A stretch of DNA of 64,000 nt from Anaerosomatales bacterium (GTDB lineage: Bacteria > Actinomycetota > Coriobacteriia > Anaerosomatales > SLCP01), in contig JARGFT010000004.1 in the NCBI GenBank assembly GCA_029210645.1, positions 50,473 to 114,472 of the forward strand, in the 5' to 3' direction. Below, one piece after another: positions 1-9,392 of the stretch. Under the pieces are notes generated by a model. That model was not told the DNA's origin. It ran no database searches and saw only the letters and a list, made by a program, of their open reading frames with translations. How positions within the stretch are numbered: the first letter of the stretch is position 1; every line of letters begins with the position of its first letter. Both the position numbers and the translations under genes were made by a program.

Positions 1-1247
1 CCCGCGTCGAGGCTCCAGGCGTACGTCCAGTTGGTGGTGCCGGCCGCCGCCACCCACGTCTCGGTGCCGGTCCAGCCGGAACCGGTCCAGTACTGGCCGT
101 CGGAGCGGGCGATGCGCACCTCTACCGAGGCGACCCCCGAACCGGTGCCGTCGGACGCCGTGCCCGAGATCGTCTTGCTCGTCCCGGTGAGCACCGCGTT
201 ATCGATGGGATCGGAGGTGTCGACCGACGGCGCGAGCGTGTCGACCTGGATGGTCTGGCCCGCGGTGATGCCCGCGGACAGGATGTCGTTGAACGTGTCG
301 ACCGTACCGAACGATACCGAAACGTCTCCGTTGTTGACCCGGGAGCCGACGATGTGCCCGTCTGCGGCAGACGCGCCGATAGTGTAGACGATCCAGACCT
401 TCTCGGTCGTGGCGGCAGGGATGGCAAGCGACAGTCCGGAGAAGGTCGCCGTCGAGCCGGACGCCTGGCCGGAGAAGGTCTGCGTGGTGCCCAGCTGGGT
501 GTCCGCTCCGTCCCACTGGCCCGGTGTCGAGCCGTCGTCGCGGAACAGCCGCACGCCGGAGACGTCGTCTTGCAGGGTCCCGACGGTGTCCAGGCCGCGC
601 ACGGTGATGCTGCTGAGGGTGACCGTGCCGTTCGTGGCCGCGAGCGCAAGCTCGTCGACGACCCGGTCCGTGGAGCGAGCAGCGTGAGTGAGCGCGGTAG
701 GTCGACCCGCGTCGGCGCCCTGGGTGACGGTCAACTCGGGACCGATGAGGGTGAACGAGAGTGGACCGAAGCTGCCTGACGCACTGCCGGTCCAACTTCC
801 GCTCACAGAGTACGATCCCGGCGTCGACAGATTCCCAACGTTGGCGATGGCAATCGACAAGGCCTGCCTATTGGCCAGCGAGACTGGCGAGGCAAAAGTG
901 ACGGTTACAGACGCAGCGGTCTTCGAGATGGTGCTCGGCGTCTGCCAGCTGGGCGTCACGCTCCCGAGCACGACGTTCGAAAGGTCCGTCCCGCTCGGGA
1001 AGTCCACCGTGACCGAGCTGATGGTCTCGCTTTTGTCTGCAAGACCGCCCGATATGCTGTACGTGGCCGCCGAGCTGACCGTCTGCGGCGACACAGACAA
1101 GGTATCGAACGCGCTCCTCATCGCAAGTGCATTCACCACGCCTGCAAGCAAAACGACCAGAGCCAAGACTAAGACAAGCCCCCACGCCACGCGCGGATGC
1201 CTGCCCCACCAGCTGCGGACCTGCGCTACCACGGTAGCGCCCCGCAT
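1..1247 (-). CDS. Exported Ig-like/repeat-domain surface protein, N-terminal part (3' end beyond window start)
   Basis: Open minus-strand frame not in the ORF track because it has no stop inside the window. Reads MRGATVVAQVRSWWGRHPRVAWGLVLVLALVVLLAGVVNALAMRSAFDTLSVSPQTVSSAATYSISGG... with an N-terminal TM/signal, then ...VGSRVNNGDVSVSFGTVDTFNDILSAGITAGQTIQVDTLAPSVDTSDPIDNAVLTGTSKTISGTASDGTGSGVASVEVRIARSDGQYWTGSGW (Ig-like style). Confidence 0.75.
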   Translation of the reverse strand, partial: MRGATVVAQVRSWWGRHPRVAWGLVLVLALVVLLAGVVNALAMRSAFDTLSVSPQTVSSAATYSISGGLADKSETISSVTVDFPSGTDLSNVVLGSVTPSWQTPSTISKTAASVTVTFASPVSLANRQALSIAIANVGNLSTPGSYSVSGSWTGSASGSFGPLSFTLIGPELTVTQGADAGRPTALTHAARSTDRVVDELALAATNGTVTLSSITVRGLDTVGTLQDDVSGVRLFRDDGSTPGQWDGADTQLGTTQTFSGQASGSTATFSGLSLAIPAATTEKVWIVYTIGASAADGHIVGSRVNNGDVSVSFGTVDTFNDILSAGITAGQTIQVDTLAPSVDTSDPIDNAVLTGTSKTISGTASDGTGSGVASVEVRIARSDGQYWTGSGWTGTETWVAAAGTTNWTYAWSLDA

Positions 1248-1299
1248 CGATCTGCAGTGGTTATGATGCCAGTGAACTGCACACCGTCAGCTCGCCCTT

Positions 1300-1977
1300 C
1301 TACTCGAATGAGTCGACCCTGGCACGAAGGGCCTCGTCATCCGGATCGAGTTCCAGCGCCGCTTCGAACGCTTGCTTGGCGCTGCCGTAATCCTTTGCGG
1401 CCTGATAGGCCTGGCCTTGCAGGAGAAACAGCTCCTTGCGACTCTCATCGGACGGATCAGCGTCCTCGAGCAGATCTCCCCAGAGCGCTGCGGCTTCCTC
1501 GTAGCGCCCGAGGCTCATCTGCGTGCGCGCGAGCTCGTCGGTGTAGCTCGGGTCACCCGGGTTTAGTTCGAGTGCGGTCTTGAGATGATCTGCGGACTCC
1601 TTCGCACTGCCCACGACCCTCTCGAGCAGTGCCATGCGATACCAACTGGCGTGATCTTCGGGTGTCTCTTCGACGATCTCCGCGTAGGTCTCCAGCGCCT
1701 CCTCGTTCTTGCCCTGGGCCGCCTGGGCGAGGGCGAGGGTCTGCATCGCCTCGACATCGTCGGGCGCCGACGCGAGGACTTCCTGAAGTGCCTCCTCGGA
1801 TTCGGCAAACCTGCCTGCTTCGTAGTCCTCCCTGGCGGCCTGCTTGAGCGTGGTTCGCGCCTGCTCGTCTTCAGGGCCCGATGCGCAGCCCGCCGCACCA
1901 ACCAGGATGAGTGCGGACACAGCCGCAGCGAACAACAGGAGACGGGCTCTGCGGTCCGCCCGGACGTTGAGGTTCAT
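1300..1977 (-). CDS. TPR-repeat lipoprotein
   Basis: Lipobox-like LVGAAGC near N-terminus; repeated TPR-like helices (ALQEVLASAPDDVEAMQTLALAQAAQGKNEEALETYAEIV...). Confidence 0.8.
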   Translation of the reverse strand: MNLNVRADRRARLLLFAAAVSALILVGAAGCASGPEDEQARTTLKQAAREDYEAGRFAESEEALQEVLASAPDDVEAMQTLALAQAAQGKNEEALETYAEIVEETPEDHASWYRMALLERVVGSAKESADHLKTALELNPGDPSYTDELARTQMSLGRYEEAAALWGDLLEDADPSDESRKELFLLQGQAYQAAKDYGSAKQAFEAALELDPDDEALRARVDSFE

Positions 1978-2245
1978 CGTGTGCGATCCATTCGTTGGGA
2001 AACGCTCTGCGTCATTCCGTTACATACTACTCGGAATCGACCTTCGCTTCCAGTCGCGACACGGCCGATATTCTGGGATTCTTGTGGATTTCTTCAGGAA
2101 TGCTAAGAACTTCGAAGGCATCTCACGCGACGCTCGAGAGAAGCCTCGGTACCGCGGTTTCACCGTGAGCGTGCCGACCGCGGTGCGTCGGCCCGGGCAC
2201 CACGAGGAACCCGAGACCCCTGCAGACCGGTGCCTGCTCGCGCGG

Positions 2246-3319
2246 TCACGGCAGTTGGTTCGGATGATGGCAGTTCGAGCACAAGTCGTCGTAGGACTCG
2301 ATCAGAAGGTTCTCCACGTACGACTCGTGAGGGAAGTTCTGGAAGCGCGGGTTGTCGCCGGCTGTCCCGCCATCGGCACTTGTCACAGTGAAGACCTCGG
2401 ATGCCTTGATGCGGCCGGACGCGACGTCTCCCACGCTTCGCCCGTCCTCGTGGCACTGCTGGCATACGGGTGCGTGCGTTCCCTGTCCGGCTGTTCTCGG
2501 CCAGGGCATGACGTAGCCGAAGTTGCTGCGCCCCAGAGAACCCTGTACCGTCTGCGGGCTGTCGACGCCGTCTACCACCTGCACGCTCTCGTAGGTGAAC
2601 GCGGTGGGACCAACCGTGGCGCTCGTGTCGACCGGGTGGTTGATCAGATCGTGTACGCCCGACGCACGCCCGCTGTGGCAGGCGGCGCACCAGTCGGAGC
2701 CGTAGACGCCGATCTCATAGGTAGCGCCGGTCGGCGCCCGCCTGAGCAACTGGTTGCTGAAGAAGCCGGCAACGTCGGTCTCTATGCGCGAACGATCGGT
2801 CGTGAACGGCTCGACGGTGCCGCCTCCGTGCGGCGAATGGCAATCGCCGCAACTCAACGTCCCTTGATACCCTGACAAAGCTGCAGTCGCCATACCGCCC
2901 GTCGCCTCGTCTCCGCCCGGGATCTGTGTCGTGACCTCGGTGCGGTGCTGTGAGGCGACCGCCAGCCCGCGTGCCTCAAGCGCGCCGTACACGCCCTTGC
3001 CACCAGTGCCGTCGTGGCACAGTTCGCACGTCTCGGTCGTGGTAGCTCCGGGCATCAGGAGATACCCGTCGGCGTACGCCTGGTGCACCTGATGGCAGGC
3101 GTAGCACGAACGGCTGGTGGCGGAGTAGTTAGCGTGCGGCCCTTGCCTGGCCTCTTCGGTGCCTGCGATCTCGGGAGTCCCCGTGTGACACGACTCGCAG
3201 TCCGACGGATCGATGTCCGGATTCGCCGACGGATCGGACTCGCTGTACGCCCACGCTGCCGGCGCCGCCGCGAGCGAACCGACGAGCACGAGCCCTATGA
3301 TGAACATCCTGAAAGCCAT
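2246..3319 (-). CDS. Exported multiheme c-type cytochrome (7 CXXCH motifs)
   Basis: CESCH, CYACH, CELCH, CGDCH, CAACH, CQQCH, CSNCH counted in the translation; signal peptide MAFRMFIIGLVLVGSLAAAPAAWA. Start placed at the internal ATG 3319, not the longer ORF start. Confidence 0.88.
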   Translation of the reverse strand: MAFRMFIIGLVLVGSLAAAPAAWAYSESDPSANPDIDPSDCESCHTGTPEIAGTEEARQGPHANYSATSRSCYACHQVHQAYADGYLLMPGATTTETCELCHDGTGGKGVYGALEARGLAVASQHRTEVTTQIPGGDEATGGMATAALSGYQGTLSCGDCHSPHGGGTVEPFTTDRSRIETDVAGFFSNQLLRRAPTGATYEIGVYGSDWCAACHSGRASGVHDLINHPVDTSATVGPTAFTYESVQVVDGVDSPQTVQGSLGRSNFGYVMPWPRTAGQGTHAPVCQQCHEDGRSVGDVASGRIKASEVFTVTSADGGTAGDNPRFQNFPHESYVENLLIESYDDLCSNCHHPNQLP

Positions 3320-3435
3320 CGTTCCCGCACCGACCCTTCGCGCGCCGTTCGGCAGCCGCGATTCCTGGATAAACCCTATCGCGTTCTCACACCAGCTACA
3401 AGCGAGGCGGACCCTTTCTCTCAGCGCAGCGACCA

Positions 3436-4515
3436 CTAGTCCTCGATGACGATGACCTGGACCCGGTCGTTGCCCTTCTCCGCGATGGCGAGCCTGTTGT
3501 CAGCCTCATCGACGTCCATCGGGGCGTTGAACTGGCCAGGTGCCGCGCCGCGCGTGCCGAAGCGTCCGTCGAATTCGCCGGCCAGAGTCAGACGCACGAT
3601 CGAATCGGCGAGCGCGTCGGCCACCAATACGGTGCCGTCGTCCATGATCGTCAACCCCCGTGGCAGCTCCAGCTCACCGGAGAGACCCGCAAGATCGTTG
3701 CCGAGCGGCTTGCCGAAACTCCACATGAACCTTCCGCCCGGCGCGAACGCCAGGACCTGATTCCTGTTCGAGTTTGAGACGACCACGACCGACGGCGCGC
3801 CGACCGCGATGCCGTTGGGATGATCGAGGTCGCCCGGTTCCGCGCCGGGCCTCCCGAACTGGTCGAGGAGTTCGCCCTCGGTGCTGAACACAGCGACCTG
3901 ATAGGTATCAGTCGCGTACACGCGCTCCCCGTGCACGGTCAGACTTGTCACAGCGATTCCGGCTCCGTCCTGACCCGATGCTCCCCTTCCAAGGGGTTCG
4001 TTGCGATCGGGAAACACCCTGAGGAAGTCGCCGTCAGCATCGAAGACCTGTATCTGATCGTTGCGGAAATCGGCCACGTAGATGTTGCCGACATCGTCGG
4101 AGCATATGTCGGTCGGGTAGTTGAACAGACCGGGCTTCCATGACGGCTCGATGCCGGCGGCCGGCTTGCCGACCCCCAATCCTCCGAACTGGAAGAGGTA
4201 CTCTCCCTCGCTGTCGAAGACGACGACGCGGTGGTTGCCGCTGTCCGCGACGTAGATGCGACCGTCCGCGCCGAACGTCACACCCATCGGCCCGTCGAAG
4301 AAGGGCCGGTTGCCCACGCCGGGGCCGAGTATCACATGGAGCGGGCGGATCCCCTCTTGAGACACGGGATACTCGGGGGCCCCGGTGAGCAGCTCCCGGA
4401 ACAAGAGTACGAGGAGGACGAGTAGCACGACGAGGAGCACCGCAGACAATATCTGCATCGAACGGCGTATCCGCATGCGTGAGTTGACGGGAGTAACAGC
4501 TGCGTCGGGGGTCAC
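3436..4515 (-). CDS. Membrane-anchored NHL-repeat / 6-bladed beta-propeller protein
   Basis: N-terminal TM; repeats of GVTFGADGRIYVADSGNHRVVVFDSEG, PTDICSDDVGNIYVADFRNDQIQVFDADG, PNGIAVGAPSVVVVSNSNRNQVLAFAPGG. Confidence 0.85.
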   Translation of the reverse strand: MTPDAAVTPVNSRMRIRRSMQILSAVLLVVLLVLLVLLFRELLTGAPEYPVSQEGIRPLHVILGPGVGNRPFFDGPMGVTFGADGRIYVADSGNHRVVVFDSEGEYLFQFGGLGVGKPAAGIEPSWKPGLFNYPTDICSDDVGNIYVADFRNDQIQVFDADGDFLRVFPDRNEPLGRGASGQDGAGIAVTSLTVHGERVYATDTYQVAVFSTEGELLDQFGRPGAEPGDLDHPNGIAVGAPSVVVVSNSNRNQVLAFAPGGRFMWSFGKPLGNDLAGLSGELELPRGLTIMDDGTVLVADALADSIVRLTLAGEFDGRFGTRGAAPGQFNAPMDVDEADNRLAIAEKGNDRVQVIVIED

Positions 4516-5330
4516 CGGTCAGCCTCCAACTCGTCGAGCGCCGCTCGAGCCTCCGCCATGTCCGGTACTCGCTGCAGCGCTCGTGTGTAGCAGGCCCGCG
4601 CTTCGGCGGTATTTCCGATACCGGCGTATCCCCTGCCGAGGAGGTAATGGAGATCCGCCAGCTCCGGGCGAGCCTTGGATGGGGGAAGTGCCACCTCGAC
4701 GATGCGATCGTATGCTCCGCGCTCCAAGTAGAGGTCTCCTAGCGTCAAAGCAGCAAGCGTATGCGTGGGAGCCAGCTCGAGAACCTGCAGAAGATACCGC
4801 TCACCTTCATCCATGTCACCACGACCGAGGTGGATGACGCCCACGTTGAAGAGCGAAGCGAGATCGTTCGCATCGTGTGCGAGGACCCGATCGTACTCAC
4901 GAAGCGCGGACCGATCGTCACCCGCCTGTTGGTGCGCGAACGCGAGCGCCCTTCGAGTCGCCAGGTCGTCAGGCCGGGCGACAAGCTGGTTCTCGAGCGA
5001 CCTGATGCGCACGTCCGTGTAGACTTCGCCGTTGCCCGTGAACTTGAGTGCGACGAGCAGCCCCCCGGCGATCATGACTGCTACGAACAGGGTGCTGACA
5101 AGCGCCAACTGGCCGCGTGGCACCGACTCACGTACCGCCGAGACCCACGACATGACTGCCTGCACACCCGGCGACCTCAGGTCTGCCGTCGCGTGTTCCG
5201 GGTCGTGCGACGAGGAGCGTTGGGGCGTGCCAGCGTTGTTGTCTGTTGACTGCAGCTCGATCGCGCTCCTCTCACTGAAAACCCCGCAGGCTTCGACACG
5301 CAAAGACCCGCGCTGTGTCTGGCCTTGCAC
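4512..5330 (-). CDS. Membrane-anchored TPR protein
   Basis: TM segment (LALVSTLFVAVMIAGGLLVAL) followed by TPR repeats; stop overlaps the NHL gene start by 4 bp (ATGA). True start may be internal (about 5153). Confidence 0.75.
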   Translation of the reverse strand: MQGQTQRGSLRVEACGVFSERSAIELQSTDNNAGTPQRSSSHDPEHATADLRSPGVQAVMSWVSAVRESVPRGQLALVSTLFVAVMIAGGLLVALKFTGNGEVYTDVRIRSLENQLVARPDDLATRRALAFAHQQAGDDRSALREYDRVLAHDANDLASLFNVGVIHLGRGDMDEGERYLLQVLELAPTHTLAALTLGDLYLERGAYDRIVEVALPPSKARPELADLHYLLGRGYAGIGNTAEARACYTRALQRVPDMAEARAALDELEADR

Positions 5331-5542
5331 GTACCGCGCCAGCCTCGGCTCAACACGAACGCTGTGCTCGAAAGCAAATGAGATGCCCTGTTGTCAGCGT
5401 GGAGTGAGCGGGCGCAAGAAGCACAGTTCTTACGCGCAATACCTCGCCGAACCGGAGTACTCCAAGGTCGTACTGACAGACCGGCTACATCATACAGGGT
5501 TCAGAGAACCTGAAGGCTACCGCGTCTACCGCTCGCCAAGGT

Positions 5543-5563
5543 CGCCGCACGCAGCGTGCGGCG
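5543..5563. promoter_or_regulatory. Perfect inverted repeat CGCCGCACGC-A-GCGTGCGGCG upstream of the substrate-binding lipoprotein gene
   Basis: 10-bp arms at 5543-5552 and 5554-5563 with a 1-nt spacer, about 48 bp before the ATG at 5611; overlaps the expected -35 position of a possible -10 (TACACT, 5567-5572). Confidence 0.45.
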
Positions 5564-5610
5564 GTGTACACTTGTGCTGCTCGACCTACCGGGGAAAGGG
5601 GACCGTAACC

Positions 5611-6591
5611 ATGCGACGAATCGTCCGTTTCACGCTCGTGCTTGCACTGGCCGCTGCGCTCGCCCTGGCCGGCTGCAGCTCCGATGAGCCGGCCGAGGCC
5701 CCGTCCGAGCAGCCGGGAGAGCCGGCCAAGATCACCATCGGCACCCTTGCCACGCAGGACTCGCTCCCGCTGTGGGCAGCCGAGGAGAAGGGATACTTCT
5801 CCGACGCGGGCCTGCCCGAGGTGGAGATCGTCACGTTCCAGAGCGCCCAGGAGTCACAGACCGCCTTCGTCTCGGGCGCGGTCGACGCGCTGATGACCGA
5901 CCTCATCGTGGCAGCGAACCTGCACGCATCCGGCACCCCGGTCATCGTTCCGACCGTGATGCTCGGTGCCACCACCGAGCAGGGCCGCTTCGCCATCGTC
6001 GCCGCACCCGGCTCCGACGTCACCTCCATGTCCGACCTTGCCGGCGTGCCCGTGGGTACCGCCTCGGCCACCATCACCGAGTACATCCTCGACATGCTGA
6101 TGGCCGAAGCCGGTGTCGCCGCCGACGTGGTCAAGGAGGAGGTCCAGAAGATGCCGGTCCGCTTCCAGCTGCTCATGTCCGGCCAGCTCGCGGCGGCCTC
6201 GCTCCCCGAGCCGTTCGTCACGCTCGCCGAGCTCGAAGGCGCCTCCATCGTGCCTGGTGGCGACGACACCATGGCCGCCTCGAACATCTCCCAGAGCGTA
6301 CTCTGCGTGAACAAGGCCTTCGCCGACACCGCCGAGGGAGACGCGGCCGTCGCCGCACTCCTCGAGGCGTGGGACGCAGCCGTCACCGACATCAACGCCG
6401 ACCCGGACGCCTTCCGCACGACGCTCGTGAGCAAGGCCCGCCTGCCCGAGCCCCTCACCGAGACCTACAACGTGAGCGACTATCCGCTCGCCGCTCCTCC
6501 CGCCGCGACAGACGTACAGAAGGTGCTCGACTGGATGGACGAGAAGGGCTACCTGCAGGCACCGATCACGCCAGCCGACATACTTCCCTGA
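5611..6591 (+). CDS. ABC-type substrate-binding lipoprotein, SsuA/THI5 (NMT1)-like
   Basis: MRRIVRFTLVLALAAALALAGCSS lipobox; ITIGTLATQDSLPLWAAEEKGYFSDAGLPEVEIVTF...ALMTDLIVAANL typical of the NMT1/THI5 family. Start at 5611, not the upstream extension. Confidence 0.82.
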   Translation: MRRIVRFTLVLALAAALALAGCSSDEPAEAPSEQPGEPAKITIGTLATQDSLPLWAAEEKGYFSDAGLPEVEIVTFQSAQESQTAFVSGAVDALMTDLIVAANLHASGTPVIVPTVMLGATTEQGRFAIVAAPGSDVTSMSDLAGVPVGTASATITEYILDMLMAEAGVAADVVKEEVQKMPVRFQLLMSGQLAAASLPEPFVTLAELEGASIVPGGDDTMAASNISQSVLCVNKAFADTAEGDAAVAALLEAWDAAVTDINADPDAFRTTLVSKARLPEPLTETYNVSDYPLAAPPAATDVQKVLDWMDEKGYLQAPITPADILP

Positions 6592-6613
6592 TCGCAAGCG
6601 CGCTAGTCAGACG

Positions 6614-7540
6614 CTACCCGATCAGCAGCCCCAGCGCGAGCAGTACGCCGAACGCGAGCGAGAGCTGGCCGGTGCCCGCGAGCGCGCCGTTGAGCGGGCG
6701 GCCAACCTGCGTGAAGACCACGCGCGTGGCCCGGTACGCGAGCGGGAGCGAGGCGAAAACCGCGAGATTGGCCGGCGGGAGCAAACCCGCGATCACCGCG
6801 CCCGCGACGACCGCGTAGGCGAGCGCCACGAGCGCCAGGTACTCGACGCGGGTGGCGGGCGCACCGATGCGGACCGCGACGGTTCGCTTGCCCGCCGCCC
6901 GGTCCTGCTCGATGTCGCGCAGGTTGTTGACGACGATGATCGCGGTGATGAGGAAGCCCACCGGCAGCGACATGAGCCACACGAGCGGGGTGACCGCTCC
7001 GGTCTGCACCCAGTACGTACCGACGACCGCCGTCACCCCGAAGAACAGGAAGACAAATACCTCGCCGAGCCCATGGTAGCCGAGCGGCCACGGCCCGCCG
7101 GTGTAGGCATACGCCGAGAGGATCGCAGCAGCACCGATCGCGAGCACGAGCGGCCCGCGGACGTACGCGAGGTACAGCCCGAGCGCGAAGGCGAGGGCGA
7201 AGACGACCTTCATCCCGCGTTTGACCTGCGACCGCGTGAGCATCCCCGACTGCGTGACGCGCACCGGACCGAGCCGCTCGGCAGTGTCCGCGCCCCGTTC
7301 GTGGTCGTAGACGTCGTTCGCGAGATTGCTGCCGATCTGCAGGAGGAGCGCGATCGCGAGCGCCGCAAGCGCCGGCCCGGGCGAGAATCCGCCGTCCGCC
7401 GCTGCAAGCGCGGTGCCCACGACGACACTCGCCGCCGCTGCGGGAAGTGTCTTGGGCCGGACGGCAAGCATCCAGGCATCTATCGGGTGGTGGCGCCCGG
7501 GACGCGGCCGCTCGGAGGCGTCCGGTGCGGTCGAGGGCAT
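6614..7540 (-). CDS. menA: UbiA-family prenyltransferase, probable 1,4-dihydroxy-2-naphthoate polyprenyltransferase
   Basis: NLANDVYDHERGAD (NDxxD motif), second motif NNLRDIEQDRAAGKRT, multiple TMs. Confidence 0.85.
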   Translation of the reverse strand: MPSTAPDASERPRPGRHHPIDAWMLAVRPKTLPAAAASVVVGTALAAADGGFSPGPALAALAIALLLQIGSNLANDVYDHERGADTAERLGPVRVTQSGMLTRSQVKRGMKVVFALAFALGLYLAYVRGPLVLAIGAAAILSAYAYTGGPWPLGYHGLGEVFVFLFFGVTAVVGTYWVQTGAVTPLVWLMSLPVGFLITAIIVVNNLRDIEQDRAAGKRTVAVRIGAPATRVEYLALVALAYAVVAGAVIAGLLPPANLAVFASLPLAYRATRVVFTQVGRPLNGALAGTGQLSLAFGVLLALGLLIG

Positions 7541-7818
7541 GGGCGGTCTCTCCTCGCGCTCAGTTGTACGGCTCCGAGGGACATCATAGCGGGTCGCAGG
7601 GCCCGCAGCATGAGTATCGCGCCTCCCCGGGCGGCTCCGGCGGCCGCTTCTCAGACTCCCTCAGGTTTGGGAGATATTGTGACTTCCTCCACATGAACGG
7701 CAATAGTACCTGTAGGGAGCGCGTGTCCCTGTACACAGAGCTCCCCGGGCGCCTGATATGAACGCCCGCACGCACGGGTGGTCGGGGCATCAGATGCGCC
7801 CACAGGGGGTGTGTCGCG

Positions 7819-8640
7819 ATGCCGGAAACGGAACGGCGGCCGACCAGTCTTCACCTCGCCGCACTCGTGCTGGTGGGAATCACCGGCGTCTTCGCGACTG
7901 TTCTGATCCTGATGACCGGGGAGCTGCTGACGCTCTGGCCGCTCTACGTCGTCCCCATCGTGATCGCGGCCCTCGCCTACCACGTCGCCGGCGCCATCCT
8001 GGTGTCAGCCATCTCGGTTGCGCTCGTCGCCTTTACGCTGTACGGCACCGGTCTCGATCCCGCTGCGCTGCCCGAGCTCGCCATAGGCATGGCGGCCTTC
8101 ACCATATCGGCCATCGTCATCGGCCTCCAGGCGCAGCGCAGCACCCGCCATGGCTACCTGCTCGAAGAGACATCCATCCTCGATCCACTGACCGGCGTGT
8201 ACAAGCGCGCACACTTCGAACGCCGCCTTGCCGAGGAGATCCGGCGCAGCGAGCGTTACGGATTGCGGTGCTCGGTGGTCCTCGTCCAGGTCGACTGCTT
8301 CGACGCCTTCAAGGAACTGTTCGGACACTACAAAGCCGAGATGCTCCTCGAGCACCTCGGCGACGTCATCCGGGTGAGCATCCGGGACCACGACATCGTG
8401 GGCCGCTACGGGCCGATCTCCTTCGGAATCCTGCTTCCCTTCGCGGGCCCTGAGGGGGCCAGCAGCGTCGCGGACCGCCTGAGAGCGATCGTGGATGAGA
8501 CCGAGTTCGAAGGTGACGTGCTCGAGCCGGTGACCCGGTGTGTCATCCGGAGCGGACAGGCGACGTACCCGGATGATGCGTGCGAGCGCAAGGGTTTGCT
8601 CGATATCGCAGAGCAGCGGCTCGAGGGCGGCGCGTCGTGA
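7819..8640 (+). CDS. Membrane protein with degenerate GGDEF domain
   Basis: N-terminal TM segments then LDPLTGVYKRAHFERRLAEEIRRSERYG...GRYGPISFGILLP, where GGDEF is expected but GPISF is present. Confidence 0.8.
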   Translation: MPETERRPTSLHLAALVLVGITGVFATVLILMTGELLTLWPLYVVPIVIAALAYHVAGAILVSAISVALVAFTLYGTGLDPAALPELAIGMAAFTISAIVIGLQAQRSTRHGYLLEETSILDPLTGVYKRAHFERRLAEEIRRSERYGLRCSVVLVQVDCFDAFKELFGHYKAEMLLEHLGDVIRVSIRDHDIVGRYGPISFGILLPFAGPEGASSVADRLRAIVDETEFEGDVLEPVTRCVIRSGQATYPDDACERKGLLDIAEQRLEGGAS

Positions 8641-9110
8641 AGACCGCTCAGGCATCCACGCTGCTCTTCGCCTTCTGGCTCATTCTCACGGGGTCGCTCG
8701 GACTGCTCGACCTCGCGCTCGGTGTCGTCGTATCGCTCTTCCTCGGGGCATGGGCTGCCCGCTTCCTGTGGCCTGCCGATGCGCCCGCCCTCACCCCGCG
8801 CCAGGCGGGTCGCTTCCTGCTCTACATCCCCCGGCTCCTCACCTCTGTCGTCATGGCCGCGCTGCAAGTCGCCGAGGTGGTGCTCGACCCGCGCATGCCC
8901 GTCGACCCGGTCGTCATCAGCCACCGGACATCGTTCACCCGCGACATCTCGCGCGTTGCGTACGCCAACTCGATCACGCTCACGCCCGGCACACTCGCGG
9001 TCGACATCGACTCGGACACCTTCTACGTCCACTGTCTGGCGGAGCATTTTGCCACCGATATCGCCACGGGAGACCTTGAACGCCGGGTTCTACGCGTCTT
9101 CGAGGAGTGA
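8637..9110 (+). CDS. mrpE: Na+/H+ antiporter subunit E (MrpE/MnhE)
   Basis: VKTAQASTLLFAFWLILTGSLGLLDLALG...; overlaps the GGDEF gene stop (GTGA). Confidence 0.82.
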   Translation: MKTAQASTLLFAFWLILTGSLGLLDLALGVVVSLFLGAWAARFLWPADAPALTPRQAGRFLLYIPRLLTSVVMAALQVAEVVLDPRMPVDPVVISHRTSFTRDISRVAYANSITLTPGTLAVDIDSDTFYVHCLAEHFATDIATGDLERRVLRVFEE

Positions 9111-9116
9111 GGGCGT

Positions 9117-9392
9117 ATGGAGGCGTTCTTCTGGGGTGTCGGCATCTTCCTGCTGCTCAACGCCTTCGTTTGTCTGTGGCGCGCACATGTCGGCCCCACG
9201 GTGATGGACCGTATCCTCGCCGTGAATATCGTGGGAACCACCACGCTCGTCGTGCTGGTCGTGCTCGCGCTGGTGTTCGGCAGGAGCATGTTGCTCGATG
9301 TCGCGCTCGTCTACGGCCTGCTCAACTTCGTCATCACCATCACCGCCGGCCGCTTCCTCGAGACCGGACGCCTGTCGGGTGAGCGACCGTGA
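9117..9392 (+). CDS. mrpF: Na+/H+ antiporter subunit F (MrpF/MnhF)
   Basis: Small 3-TM protein with VGPTVMDRILAVNIVGTTTLVVLVVLALVFGRSMLLDVALVYGLLNFV. Confidence 0.85.
   Translation: MEAFFWGVGIFLLLNAFVCLWRAHVGPTVMDRILAVNIVGTTTLVVLVVLALVFGRSMLLDVALVYGLLNFVITITAGRFLETGRLSGERP

Noticed and set aside
5032-5610. N-terminal extension of the SBP ORF and 44780-46033 extension of the CapA ORF
   Set aside because: Upstream parts overlap other genes antisense; signal peptides/lipobox start at the internal ATGs 5611 and 46034.
5331-5610. Possible TPP (THI box) riboswitch upstream of the THI5-like SBP
   Set aside because: Looked for CTGAGA and the ACCTGATCTGG-type core; only a weak partial resemblance (TTCAGAGAACCTGAA), not the conserved core.
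7600-7818. Possible structured RNA (c-di-GMP riboswitch-like) before the GGDEF-like gene
   Set aside because: Only short inverted repeats such as AGGGA...TCCCT; no conserved riboswitch core recognised.
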